Assembly (NCBI GenBank): GCA_031277535.1 | Contig: JAITMD010000006.1 | Span: forward strand, 62,001 to 126,000 | Reading direction: 5' to 3' | From: Flavobacteriaceae bacterium | Lineage (GTDB): Bacteria; Bacteroidota; Bacteroidia; Flavobacteriales; Flavobacteriaceae | DNA: 64,000 nucleotides | In this document: positions 28,874 through 38,200 of the stretch, one piece after another | Layout: every line of letters starts with the position of its first letter | Position numbering within the stretch: the stretch's first letter is position 1 | Program-made: the position numbers and the translations under genes | Notes under the pieces: generated by a model | Told to the model about the DNA's origin: nothing | The model's input: only the letters and a program-made list of their open reading frames with translations | Databases searched by the model: none

Positions 28874-28943
28874 AAAAATGTTTACTTTGTCACATTTTTT
28901 TTCTTAAATTTGAAAGAAATAATGTAACTAAGTAAACATTTTT
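28874..28943. repeat. 14-bp inverted repeat bracketing the rpoN promoter
   Basis: AAAAATGTTTACTT at 28874-28887 and its exact reverse complement AAGTAAACATTTTT at 28930-28943, 42 bases apart. The left arm overlaps the -33 element and the right arm falls in the early transcript. Confidence 0.7.
28886..28912 (+). promoter_or_regulatory. Promoter of rpoN
   Basis: TTTG at 28886-28889, 15 bases, TAAATTTG at 28905-28912. About 57 bases from the ATG. Confidence 0.6.
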
Positions 28944-28969
28944 CTTTTTTACAAACAATCCCTTTTAAG

Positions 28970-30436
28970 ATGTTAAAACAAAGTTTACAATTAAAGTTAT
29001 CGCAAAAATTATCACCTCAGCAAATCCAGTTGATGAAATTAATTCAATTGCCTACTTTAGCCTTTGAACAGCGCTTAAAAGAAGAGCTTATTGAAAACCC
29101 TGCTTTAGAAAGTGGAAAAGAAAACGAAGTAGAAACCTTAGATGATTTTGGAGATAATTACAATGAAGACTTCAATGAATATGACAGTGAACACATTAAT
29201 GCTGATGACATTAACATTGATGAGTATCTAAGTAATGATGAAACCCCAGATTATAAGCTACAAGCAAATAACTACAGTAAAGATGATGATGAATATGAGA
29301 TTCCGGTTATTGCAGTAGAAAGTTTTCATCAGGATTTACTAAATCAATTGAATACCTTTATTCTAAGTGAACAAGATCGTGCTATTGCTGAATTTTTAGT
29401 AGGAAGTATTGATGATATGGGATACCTTAGAAGAGATACTTTAGACATTGTAGATGATTTAGCTTTTACACAAGGAATATATACCGATGAACAAACAGTA
29501 GAACGCATCTTGACGTTGGTTCAAGAACTTGAACCAATCGGTGTAGGAGCAAGAGATTTACAAGAATGTTTATTATTACAACTCCGTCAAAAAACACGCA
29601 CACAAGCTATTGAATTAGCAACTGAAATTGTAGAATCTCAGTTTGATGCCTTTAGTAAAAAACACTACGAAAAACTACTAACAAAATTTGACTGTAGTAA
29701 AGAAGCATTACGAAATGCTATTGATGAAATTGAAAAGCTTAATCCTAAGCCAGGTGGGGCTTATTCAGGAAACACAAAAATTATAGAGCATATTGTACCT
29801 GATTTCTCTATTAAAATTGTTGATGGTAAATTAGAGCTTGGACTTAATGGAAGAAATGCTCCAGAGTTGCATGTTTCCAAAGACTATCAAGAAATGCTAC
29901 AAACGTATAAAGATACTAATAGCGCTACATCTTCACAGAAAGAGGCTGTACAATTTATCAAACAGAAATTAGATGGTGCCAAATGGTTTATTGATGCTAT
30001 TAAACAGCGTCAAGAAACTCTTTTCTATACCATGAGTGCTATTATGGACTACCAAGAAGAGTATTTTTATACAGGAGACGAAACCAAATTAAAACCAATG
30101 ATTCTAAAAGACATTGCTGATATGATTAATTTGGATATTTCTACTATTTCCCGAGTAGCTAATAGCAAATATGTAGAGACACCTTATGGAACTAAACTAA
30201 TCAAAAATTTCTTCTCTGAAGGTATGTTAAACGACCAAGGTGAAGAGGTTTCGACCATTGAAATCAAAAAGATTTTAGAAAATCTTATTCGCGATGAGGA
30301 TAAGAAAAAACCTTATCCTGATGATAAGATTGCTCAATTGATGAAAGAAAAAGGTTATCCTATTGCTCGAAGAACAATTGCTAAATACAGAGAACAATTA
30401 GACATCCCAGTAGCGCGAATGCGTAAAAAGATTTAA
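28970..30436 (+). CDS. rpoN: RNA polymerase sigma-54 factor
   Basis: Alternative sigma factor that needs enhancer-binding AAA+ activators. The 488 residues follow the family layout: region I, Gln/Leu-rich (LSQKLSPQQIQLMKLIQLPT), an acidic region II (residues ~45-115), the core-binding domain, the -12 recognition helix (DISTISRVANSKYVETPYG) and the RpoN box ARRTIAKYREQL at the C-terminus. A very similar rpoN is found in most Bacteroidetes. It follows asnS by 115 bp with its own promoter. Confidence 0.97.
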   Translation: MLKQSLQLKLSQKLSPQQIQLMKLIQLPTLAFEQRLKEELIENPALESGKENEVETLDDFGDNYNEDFNEYDSEHINADDINIDEYLSNDETPDYKLQANNYSKDDDEYEIPVIAVESFHQDLLNQLNTFILSEQDRAIAEFLVGSIDDMGYLRRDTLDIVDDLAFTQGIYTDEQTVERILTLVQELEPIGVGARDLQECLLLQLRQKTRTQAIELATEIVESQFDAFSKKHYEKLLTKFDCSKEALRNAIDEIEKLNPKPGGAYSGNTKIIEHIVPDFSIKIVDGKLELGLNGRNAPELHVSKDYQEMLQTYKDTNSATSSQKEAVQFIKQKLDGAKWFIDAIKQRQETLFYTMSAIMDYQEEYFYTGDETKLKPMILKDIADMINLDISTISRVANSKYVETPYGTKLIKNFFSEGMLNDQGEEVSTIEIKKILENLIRDEDKKKPYPDDKIAQLMKEKGYPIARRTIAKYREQLDIPVARMRKKI

Positions 30437-30478
30437 AAATGAATAAAATAGGTTACAACAATTAGAAAAACAAAATTT

Positions 30479-31084
30479 ATGAAACGACTATTAACTTTCT
30501 TTTCTTTTTTGTTTCATCCGATTGTTGTGCCCTTATTAAGTACTTTATTGTACTTTCTACTTACTTATCAATATTTTGATAGCATAGAACTTATTACTAT
30601 TATTGGGCAAATAACAATAATGACTATCTTAATACCTATTACAATTTATAAATTGTTACAGTCATTAGGAAAAATTAGATCTACTGTAATGCTACATTCT
30701 CCCAAAGAAAGAGCTTTACCTTTTGCTATAAATGTTGTACTTCTCCTCTTACTGAAATACTATGTCTTATATAACAATAGTGCTTATACTTTAATTTTAT
30801 ACTTTGATGGTTTAATCATTAGTTACACACTATTACTCATAGGTGTTTTATTCAAACAGAAATTTAGTGTTCATGCTACACTTTTATTGAGCTGTATAAC
30901 TTTTATTGTATTTACCATGATTGCGAATCAAAGTAATAATATTATACTATTAAATGTTTTAATACTCATTACTGGAATTACGTTAAGCTCACGCTTATAC
31001 TTACAAGCTCACAATACAAGAGAAATTATAATTGGAAGCCTTATTGGAAGTCTACCACAAGTTTTAATGTGGTTGAATATATAA
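30479..31084 (+). CDS. PAP2-like polytopic membrane protein
   Basis: A 201-residue protein with about six hydrophobic helices and little else. Three short segments resemble the lipid-phosphatase (PAP2) motifs in the right order: KERALPF (compare K-x6-RP), SVHA (compare PSGH) and SRLYLQAHNTRE (compare SR-x5-H-x3-D, with Glu in place of Asp). The match is degenerate, so activity is doubtful. It starts 42 bp after rpoN on the same strand and may share its transcript. I am confident of the gene, less so of the family. Confidence 0.65.
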   Translation: MKRLLTFFSFLFHPIVVPLLSTLLYFLLTYQYFDSIELITIIGQITIMTILIPITIYKLLQSLGKIRSTVMLHSPKERALPFAINVVLLLLLKYYVLYNNSAYTLILYFDGLIISYTLLLIGVLFKQKFSVHATLLLSCITFIVFTMIANQSNNIILLNVLILITGITLSSRLYLQAHNTREIIIGSLIGSLPQVLMWLNI

Positions 31085-31086
31085 AC

Positions 31087-31113
31087 AAAAACGAGGACTT
31101 CCATCCTCGTTTC
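31087..31113. terminator. Bidirectional terminator
   Basis: Stem AAACGAGGA / TCCTCGTTT with a 6-base loop between convergent genes. Confidence 0.8.
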
Positions 31114-31118
31114 TACTA

Positions 31119-31808
31119 TTATAAAATATAAAAAATCAATCCCACTTTTAATAATCTCAATTTAGAAGGGTCATTAGCTATCGGATTATGTTTATATACA
31201 TCGTTCAACCCATAATATGTATAAAAATTCCATGTATTAAAACCAACAGAAATATAAGTTCCATAAATCCATTTGTTTAATAGTTCATCATTTTTCAATT
31301 CTACAGTATAAGTATTAGTTGTTGTTTTCAACTTATCACTAACGATATAACTTGCTTTTATTCCCACATAAATACGCCAAAACTTATGGCTGTCAAAAGT
31401 AGAAGTTCTCCAACGCAGTTCTAATGGGAAATCAATCATATGTAGCGATAAAGCACTATGCTTAAATTCTTTCATTACCATATGATTTCCCTCTGCAGAT
31501 AATCCAAAGTTATTATTCAAATTACTATAAGAATACCCAAAGCCAGGAGCAATTGCAACAGTACGTGATTTATTAATTGGGAAATCTCTTAAAAAACCAA
31601 AATCTACACCTAATGAAACAGAATTTGGAGAATAACCTTTCAGTTTATCTTGCATAATATTATGACTTACTCCAAAATAAAATTGGTCTTCTCTGTATTT
31701 TAAATCTATTACAGAATCTTTCTTGCTGTTCGTTGATAATTCCTCTTGAGCTAAAAGAGAGTTGATAGACAATATACTTACCAAGCAAGTCATTAAAAAC
31801 TGTTTCAT
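31119..31808 (-). CDS. Outer-membrane beta-barrel protein (OMP_b-brl type)
   Basis: Exported protein of 229 residues: signal peptide of about 20 residues ending in LLAQ, then alternating hydrophobic/polar strands with Tyr- and Phe-rich turns (FYFGVSHNIM, VAIAPGFGYSYSNL, LELRWRT, WNFYTYYGLNDV), ending in a C-terminal Leu. This fits an eight- to ten-stranded barrel of the PorT-like group. Whether it is the actual PorT of type IX secretion cannot be judged. Third gene of the dxs operon, 17 bp after the DUF3078 gene. Confidence 0.75.
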   Translation of the reverse strand: MKQFLMTCLVSILSINSLLAQEELSTNSKKDSVIDLKYREDQFYFGVSHNIMQDKLKGYSPNSVSLGVDFGFLRDFPINKSRTVAIAPGFGYSYSNLNNNFGLSAEGNHMVMKEFKHSALSLHMIDFPLELRWRTSTFDSHKFWRIYVGIKASYIVSDKLKTTTNTYTVELKNDELLNKWIYGTYISVGFNTWNFYTYYGLNDVYKHNPIANDPSKLRLLKVGLIFYIL

Positions 31809-31825
31809 ACCTTCTAAATTAATAA

Positions 31826-32995
31826 TTAAAACGAATATACTAATCCAACACCAAGCACTTGCTTAAACTGCACACGTGGCCCTTCCATCACTTGAACACC
31901 ATCACGCATAACTTTCGTTTTCACATTATCATCATAAATCAAATTGGTTCCAATATTAGCACGTACAAAATCATTTACCTTCATATCTAATTTCATATCC
32001 CACATAACGTTAATATTACCAAAGTTATTAATATAATCACTATACAATGTAAATTTAGTATCTAAGAATATATTTTTCACCAACTCTTTTTTCCACTCTG
32101 TACTTAGCAACATACCAAACTCTGCTCTATGCCTTTTTCCATGTTTTAACAAGTTCCCATCTGCGTCATACGTTGCTCCCTCTACCCCAAATGCTCCTTG
32201 ATCGGCCAGTCGTTCATCATTAACGAAAGTTCCTTTGTATGTGATTGGAGACAAGTAAAATTTGATTCCTGTTTTAGGTTCTACATATTCTCCCCCTATC
32301 CCGACAAACACATAAGCTGGAGCAATCCATTTTGATACAGCATCCGAGATATTTGGGTAATTATACCCATTTGTAAATTGGGTTTTGAAATTTAATTTAG
32401 AAACATAGTACCAATCAGAAATTGCAGAGCTTTTATATCCAAATGTTGAATTCAATTCCAATACATCATCTGTCTTTCTTGTTTCTCTGTCAGACTGTTT
32501 ATTTACTCCATAGCGCACATTTAAGGTATTATCCCATACTAAACGTCCTTTTGTATACTTCCTTCCAAATTCTCCTTTCGCAAGTCCTGAAATAGAATTA
32601 TCTCCACCTGCACTCCAATTGACAAATGCGATTTGATTGAAATCCAAACCTACTTTATTTTTCTTTGTCCAATACCCTATAATTTCATTGTTAATTGGCA
32701 TTACATACAAATTGGGTAATGCCTCAACTTTTTGTATTATCTCAGCGAATTGTGGAGTTCCTCTTTCCACAAATACTTCTGGCTTAAAGAAAGCTAAGTC
32801 TCCTTCGCTTGTTGGTATAATATAACTGATATTACTTTGATCACTTGTGTAATTTTCTACTGGCAAATAACTCATCAAAGGGTTAAAAGGGTTATTATGT
32901 AACTTTATAGTATCTTTTTTCACCTCTCCTTGACTATAAGAAATTATGGGTAAAAAACTAAAAAACAATAAAACGAAATAACTAATCTTCTTCAC
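31826..32995 (-). CDS. DUF3078 outer-membrane protein
   Basis: A 389-residue exported protein (signal peptide ~21 residues, YSQG cleavage). The core carries the DUF3078 signature KVGLDFNQIAFVNWSAGGDNSISGLAKGEF-like block (positions in DNA 32570-32655) and many Tyr/Trp-rich strands up to the C-terminal VGLVYSF, which is a normal barrel ending. It is predicted to be an integral outer-membrane protein of unknown function. Its ATG lies 3 bp after the dxs stop, so it is almost certainly translated from the dxs mRNA. Confidence 0.85.
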   Translation of the reverse strand: MKKISYFVLLFFSFLPIISYSQGEVKKDTIKLHNNPFNPLMSYLPVENYTSDQSNISYIIPTSEGDLAFFKPEVFVERGTPQFAEIIQKVEALPNLYVMPINNEIIGYWTKKNKVGLDFNQIAFVNWSAGGDNSISGLAKGEFGRKYTKGRLVWDNTLNVRYGVNKQSDRETRKTDDVLELNSTFGYKSSAISDWYYVSKLNFKTQFTNGYNYPNISDAVSKWIAPAYVFVGIGGEYVEPKTGIKFYLSPITYKGTFVNDERLADQGAFGVEGATYDADGNLLKHGKRHRAEFGMLLSTEWKKELVKNIFLDTKFTLYSDYINNFGNINVMWDMKLDMKVNDFVRANIGTNLIYDDNVKTKVMRDGVQVMEGPRVQFKQVLGVGLVYSF

Positions 32996-32998
32996 AAC

Positions 32999-34756
32999 CT
33001 AACTATTAATAATTTTTATAATCGAATCAATATCAATACCACATTCCTTCTGTTGTTCTACAACTGTTGCATGCTCAACAAAAATGTCCTTAATTCCTAA
33101 TACAGAAACAGTAACAGTCGAATACTTTTCTGCAAAAAACTGTGCTAACGTACTCCCAAAACCTCCAATAATTGTTCCATCTTCAATTGTTACAATACGA
33201 GTATAGTTTTGTCCTATTTCATGTAGAATATCGTAATTCAAAGGTTTTACAAATAGAAAATGATAATGTGACCACTCTTTATCTTCACTTTTCTTTAGAG
33301 CTTCTGAAACATTATTCCCTATTGTCCCTGTGGTAATGAATGCAAATTTATTTCCTTTTTTTAATTGTTTTACTATTCCTTGCTCTACTTTTTCAAAAGG
33401 TAGCTTCCAAGTTGTTGTCATCACTCCTTTCCCTCTTGGGTAACGAATTGCCAAAGGTCCATTGATTCCCAATTGAGCTGTATATAATAAATTCCTCAAT
33501 TCTATTTCATTCATTGGAGCTGTAATCGTCATATTAGGAATACAATTTAGATAAGCAATATCATAAACACCTTGATGAGTAGCCCCATCCTCTCCTACTA
33601 ATCCTGCCCTATCCATACAGAAAACAACTGGTAAATTCTGTAAAGCTACATCATGAATAACTTGATCATACGCACGTTGTAAAAATGTGGAATAAATTGC
33701 ACAAAAAGGGATTAAGCCTTGTGTAGCCATACCTGCTGCTAAAGTCACGGCATGTTGTTCTGCAATACCTACATCTATAGCTCTATCAGGAAAAGCTTCC
33801 ATCATATACTTTAAAGAGCTACCTGTTGGCATAGCCGGAGTAATACCAACAATATTCATATTTTCTTTAGCTAATTCAACTAAAGTATGTCCAAATACAT
33901 CCTGATACTTCGCAGGAAATTCTCTTTCATCTTTTTGGATTAATTCACCTGTCTGACTATCAAATTTCCCAGGGGCATGATACTTCACCTGATTCTCTTC
34001 TGCCTGGCGAAGTCCTTTCCCTTTTGTTGTGGTGATATGTAAAAATTGAGGTCCCTTCTTTTTTTTTAATCTACGCAATTCCTTAATTAAAAGAGGTAAA
34101 TTATGTCCATCAATAGGTCCATGATAATCAAAGTGAAGAGATTTAATCATATTATTCTTTCTATGATTCTTACCTTCCTTCACTGATGTTAAGTAATCTT
34201 TTAATGCCCCTACACTTGGATCAATTCCAATAGCATTATCATTCAAAATAACTAACACATTGGCATCTGTTACCCCTGCATGATTTAATCCTTCAAATGC
34301 CATTCCTGAAGCAATAGAAGCATCTCCCACTACTGCTATATGTTGTCTTTCTAAATTTCCTTTTAATTTAGAAGCCAAAGCCATTCCTAATACCGCTGAA
34401 ATAGCCGTAGAAGAATGCCCTACACCAAAAGTATCATATTCACTCTCCTCTCTCTTAGGAAAACCACTAATACCACCTTTTTGACGATTGGTATCGAATA
34501 CCTCTCTCCTTCCAGTTAATAATTTATGTCCATAAGCTTGATGTCCTACATCCCATACTAACAAATCATCTGGAGTATTAAAAACGTAGTGCAATGCTAC
34601 AGTGAGTTCTACCACTCCCAAACTTGCCCCTAAATGTCCTTCTTTTGTAGCTACAATATCAATGATGAACTTACGCAAATCTTGTGTAAGTTCTACTAAT
34701 TCATCTATGCTTAACCCCTTTAAATCTTGCGGGGTATCTATATGGTCAAGTAACAT
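32999..34756 (-). CDS. dxs: 1-deoxy-D-xylulose-5-phosphate synthase
   Basis: First enzyme of the MEP pathway: condenses pyruvate and glyceraldehyde 3-phosphate. The 585-residue thiamine-diphosphate enzyme shows the ThDP/Mg motif GDASIASGMAFEG...NDNAIG, the transketolase-like AEQHAVTLAAGMATQGL segment with the catalytic Glu, and MDRAGLVGEDGATHQG. It is shorter than the E. coli enzyme (620), mainly in the first third. Leads a three-gene unit with two outer-membrane proteins. Its promoter region overlaps that of tadA. Confidence 0.97.
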   Translation of the reverse strand: MLLDHIDTPQDLKGLSIDELVELTQDLRKFIIDIVATKEGHLGASLGVVELTVALHYVFNTPDDLLVWDVGHQAYGHKLLTGRREVFDTNRQKGGISGFPKREESEYDTFGVGHSSTAISAVLGMALASKLKGNLERQHIAVVGDASIASGMAFEGLNHAGVTDANVLVILNDNAIGIDPSVGALKDYLTSVKEGKNHRKNNMIKSLHFDYHGPIDGHNLPLLIKELRRLKKKKGPQFLHITTTKGKGLRQAEENQVKYHAPGKFDSQTGELIQKDEREFPAKYQDVFGHTLVELAKENMNIVGITPAMPTGSSLKYMMEAFPDRAIDVGIAEQHAVTLAAGMATQGLIPFCAIYSTFLQRAYDQVIHDVALQNLPVVFCMDRAGLVGEDGATHQGVYDIAYLNCIPNMTITAPMNEIELRNLLYTAQLGINGPLAIRYPRGKGVMTTTWKLPFEKVEQGIVKQLKKGNKFAFITTGTIGNNVSEALKKSEDKEWSHYHFLFVKPLNYDILHEIGQNYTRIVTIEDGTIIGGFGSTLAQFFAEKYSTVTVSVLGIKDIFVEHATVVEQQKECGIDIDSIIKIINS

Positions 34757-34782
34757 TTATAGTCAATCAATAATTATTCAAA

Positions 34783-34790
34783 CAAAATTA
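34783..34790 (-). promoter_or_regulatory. -7 box for dxs
   Basis: The minus strand reads TAATTTTG, 26 bases before the dxs ATG. It is 12 bases from the tadA -7 box on the opposite strand. Confidence 0.4.
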
Positions 34791-34802
34791 CAATTTTGTT
34801 TT

Positions 34803-34810
34803 TACTTTTG
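34803..34810 (+). promoter_or_regulatory. -7 box for tadA
   Basis: TACTTTTG, 30 bases before the tadA ATG. The -33 element is not clear. Confidence 0.45.
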
Positions 34811-34840
34811 ACTCCGATACAAGAGATATATAAAGAAGCT

Positions 34841-35281
34841 ATGGCCGACTTTTTCACTAATGAATATTTTATGCAAATTGCAATCAATGAAGCAAAAAAT
34901 GCTTTTGAACAAGGAGAAATCCCTGTTGGAGCTATTGTTGTTTCAAATAATCAAATAATTGCCAAAAGTCATAATTTGACAGAATTACTCCATGATGTAA
35001 CAGCTCATGCTGAAATGCAAGCTATTTCATCTGCCGCTAATTATTTAAGTGCTAAATACTTAAAAAACTGCACTTTATTCGTAACTTTAGAACCCTGTCA
35101 AATGTGTGCGGGTGCTTTATATTGGAGTCAAATTTCAAATATCGTATGTGGCGCACAAGATAGTAAAAGAGGTTATAGAGCAATGGGTGGACAACTACAC
35201 CCAAAAACTACTATTACATTTGGTACATTAGAAAAAGAATGTGCTGATTTAATGACTCAATTTTTTGCAAAAAAACGCTAA
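34841..35281 (+). CDS. tadA: tRNA adenosine deaminase TadA
   Basis: Converts A34 to inosine in the anticodon of tRNA-Arg. The 146-residue protein has the zinc-deaminase motifs TAHAEMQAI (His and catalytic Glu) and LEPCQMCAG (two Cys ligands). I chose the ATG at 34841; the frame stays open upstream to a TTG at 34796, but that region holds the -7 box. It is followed by the A2M gene after 17 bp and may be co-transcribed with it. Confidence 0.93.
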   Translation: MADFFTNEYFMQIAINEAKNAFEQGEIPVGAIVVSNNQIIAKSHNLTELLHDVTAHAEMQAISSAANYLSAKYLKNCTLFVTLEPCQMCAGALYWSQISNIVCGAQDSKRGYRAMGGQLHPKTTITFGTLEKECADLMTQFFAKKR

Positions 35282-35298
35282 TAATAAAAACACAAATT

Positions 35299-38200
35299 AT
35301 GAAAATCAAACAACTGTTTATTCTATTATTTTGCTTAGGAATTATGTTCCAAGCCTGTAAAAAAGGGCGGGCTGATGAATTTAATTTATCAAATCCTAAA
35401 CTTTACTCAGAGTACATTACAAGCTTCTCTGCAGGAGTTATTTCCACAAAAGATCCAATTGATATTGGAATACAAAACAATTGGGGGAATTGGCAAGCAA
35501 ACCAAGAAATAGATAAAAAATATATAAGTACAAATCCATCAATAGATGGTAAATTTTATTACTTACCGAATAACGTATTGCGTTTTATTCCTGAAAAAAG
35601 ATTAGAGCAAAACCAAAAAATTAATGTTATTCTACACCTTGGCGAAATTACTAAAGTTGATGAGCAATTAAGTGATTTCTCTTTTATGGTAATGACAACA
35701 CCACAAGTTTTTTCTGTAGAATTACTTGACTTCCAATCTTCAGATAATAATACTTATGCTTTAAATGGAACTATCGTTTCAAGTGATTGGATAACTGTCA
35801 AACAGTTAAATTCTTTATTAGAAATTAAACAAAATAATAAAAAACTACCCTTCAAAATTATTGGAAAAGACACTGATGAAGCAAAAGACTTCAATTTTAT
35901 TATCAATAAAGTTGAAAGAGATACAGATAATAGTCAGCTTGAATTCACTTTAAATGGGAAGTCTATTAATGTTGACCAAAAATTTACACTAACAGAAAAA
36001 ATACCTGCTGCAGAGGTCAATACTGCATTTAAAGTTAGAGCTATAGATGACGAAGGAGAATCTTTTTGGATTAACTTCTCTAATCCATTAAAGAAAAATC
36101 AAGATTTTTCAGGATTAGTACAAGTCGAAAAACACACAGGTAATTTAACCTATACGACAGAAGGGAATCTATTAAAAGTATTCAGTGACATCCCTTTCCA
36201 GGATGAACATACCATTAATGTATATGCAGGTATTGAAGATATTAATGGAGGAAAAACGTCTTCTACTTCTACATTTACCTTAAAATTTGGTACCCAAAAA
36301 CCGGAAGTGAAAATTATTAAAAGTGGAACTATCTTACCAAGTTCTGAAAACTTAAAAATCAACTTTCAAGCAACAACTTTGAGTGCTGTTGATGTAAAAG
36401 TGTATAAAATCTACGAAAATAACATTCTACAATTCTTACAAGAAAATAGTTTGAATGGTAAATATAGTTTAGCAAAAGTCGCGGATCCTGTAGCTACAAC
36501 TACAATACAATTAACAAATGCTAATCCTAAAGCTTTATTGAAATGGAATTCATATGCTTTAGATTTAGCCTCAATTATTTATCCTGATCCAGGGGCAATA
36601 TACCGTGTAGAATTGTCTTTTAAAAAATCTTATTCTTTATATAACTGTCCAGAAACTACAGAGAGCGAAGGAGAAGAAATAGTAGAAGACACTGCTGAAG
36701 AGGACGCTACTAATGAAGGCGAATACAATGAATATGAAGAGTATTATTACTATGATTATGATTGGGAACAAAAAGATAATCCGTGTAATAACTCTTACTA
36801 TTATTACCGAGAAAAAGCTGCTACGAATGTATTAGCTACAGATTTAGGAGTAATTGGAAAAAGAGGAAATGACAATAATTATTTCTTTGCTGTAAACAAT
36901 TTATTGACAACAGAACCTGTACAAGGTGCTACTATTGAAATCTATAGTTTCCAACAACAATTATTGGCTACTATCACAACAGATAAAGAAGGGATTGCAA
37001 CACAACATTTAGATAAAAAACAAGGGGTATTTGCTATTGTAAAAAAAGACAAAAATACGACTTACTTAAAACTTGATGCTGCCAATGCACTTTCTATGAG
37101 CAACTATAATGTTGATGGACAAACATTGCAAAAAGGGTTAAAAGGTTTTATCTATGGGGAACGTGGTGTTTGGCGTCCTGGTGACAATATTTACTTAGGC
37201 TTTATTTTAGATGATACAAGTAACCCTATTCCTGTTGAACATCCAATTACAGTAACATTAAAAGATCCTTTTGGAAAGGTAGTAGAGCAAGAAGTAGAGA
37301 AAAAAAATAGCACTAATCATTATCGTTTTATTCTTAAAACATCTGAAGAGGCTCCAACTGGTAATTGGGAAGCAGTAATAAGTGTTGGTGGAGCGAAGTT
37401 CTATAAACAAATAAAAGTAGAGACAATAAAGCCGAATCGCCTTAAAATCAAAAATAACATAGATGGCAAGTTAATTGCCGCTGGAACACAAGCTACTACA
37501 TTGAATTACAATGTTCAGTGGTTACAAGGTACAATAGCAAGAAACTTAAGAGCAGATGTTCAGTTAAAACTTATTCCACAAACTACAACTTTTGAGGGGT
37601 ATAGTAAATTTAGTTTTAGCAATGGTTTAAGTACCAATAGTACGGAAGAAACTAATGTTTATACTGGTCGTACAGATGAAAGTGGTGATTTTTCTTTTAG
37701 AATCAACACCTCATCTACACCTGAAAACAGTGGTATGTTAAAAGCTATTTTAACAACAAAAGTATACGAAAACGGAGGTGATTTCTCTACAGATGTATCT
37801 GTGGCAACCTACTCTCCTTATAGTCAATACACAGGTATTAAAGTACAAGATGCTAACAAGTATGGGTATTATGAAACAGGAAAACCTATCGGTATTAATT
37901 TTATTACTTTATCTGAAAAAGGAAATCCTGTAAGTGGATCTATCAAAGTTGATATTTATAAAAACAACCGCGGATGGTGGTGGGATGATAACTCATATGG
38001 TATATCAAGCTACAGTACATCCAGTTATTTTACCTTATACAATTCTATCAATCTTTCCACAAAAGGAAATGGTTTGACAAGCTATACCTTAAATATTCCT
38101 GAAGAGGATTGGGGACGTTATGAGATTGTAACAACTAACTTAGAAAGTGGACAAGTTTCTTCTTCTTCAATCTATGTTGATTGGTCTTATTATTCTACAA

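Noticed and set aside
34796..34840. Upstream TTG start for tadA
   Set aside because: The codons lie over the promoter box and would add 15 residues not typical of TadA.
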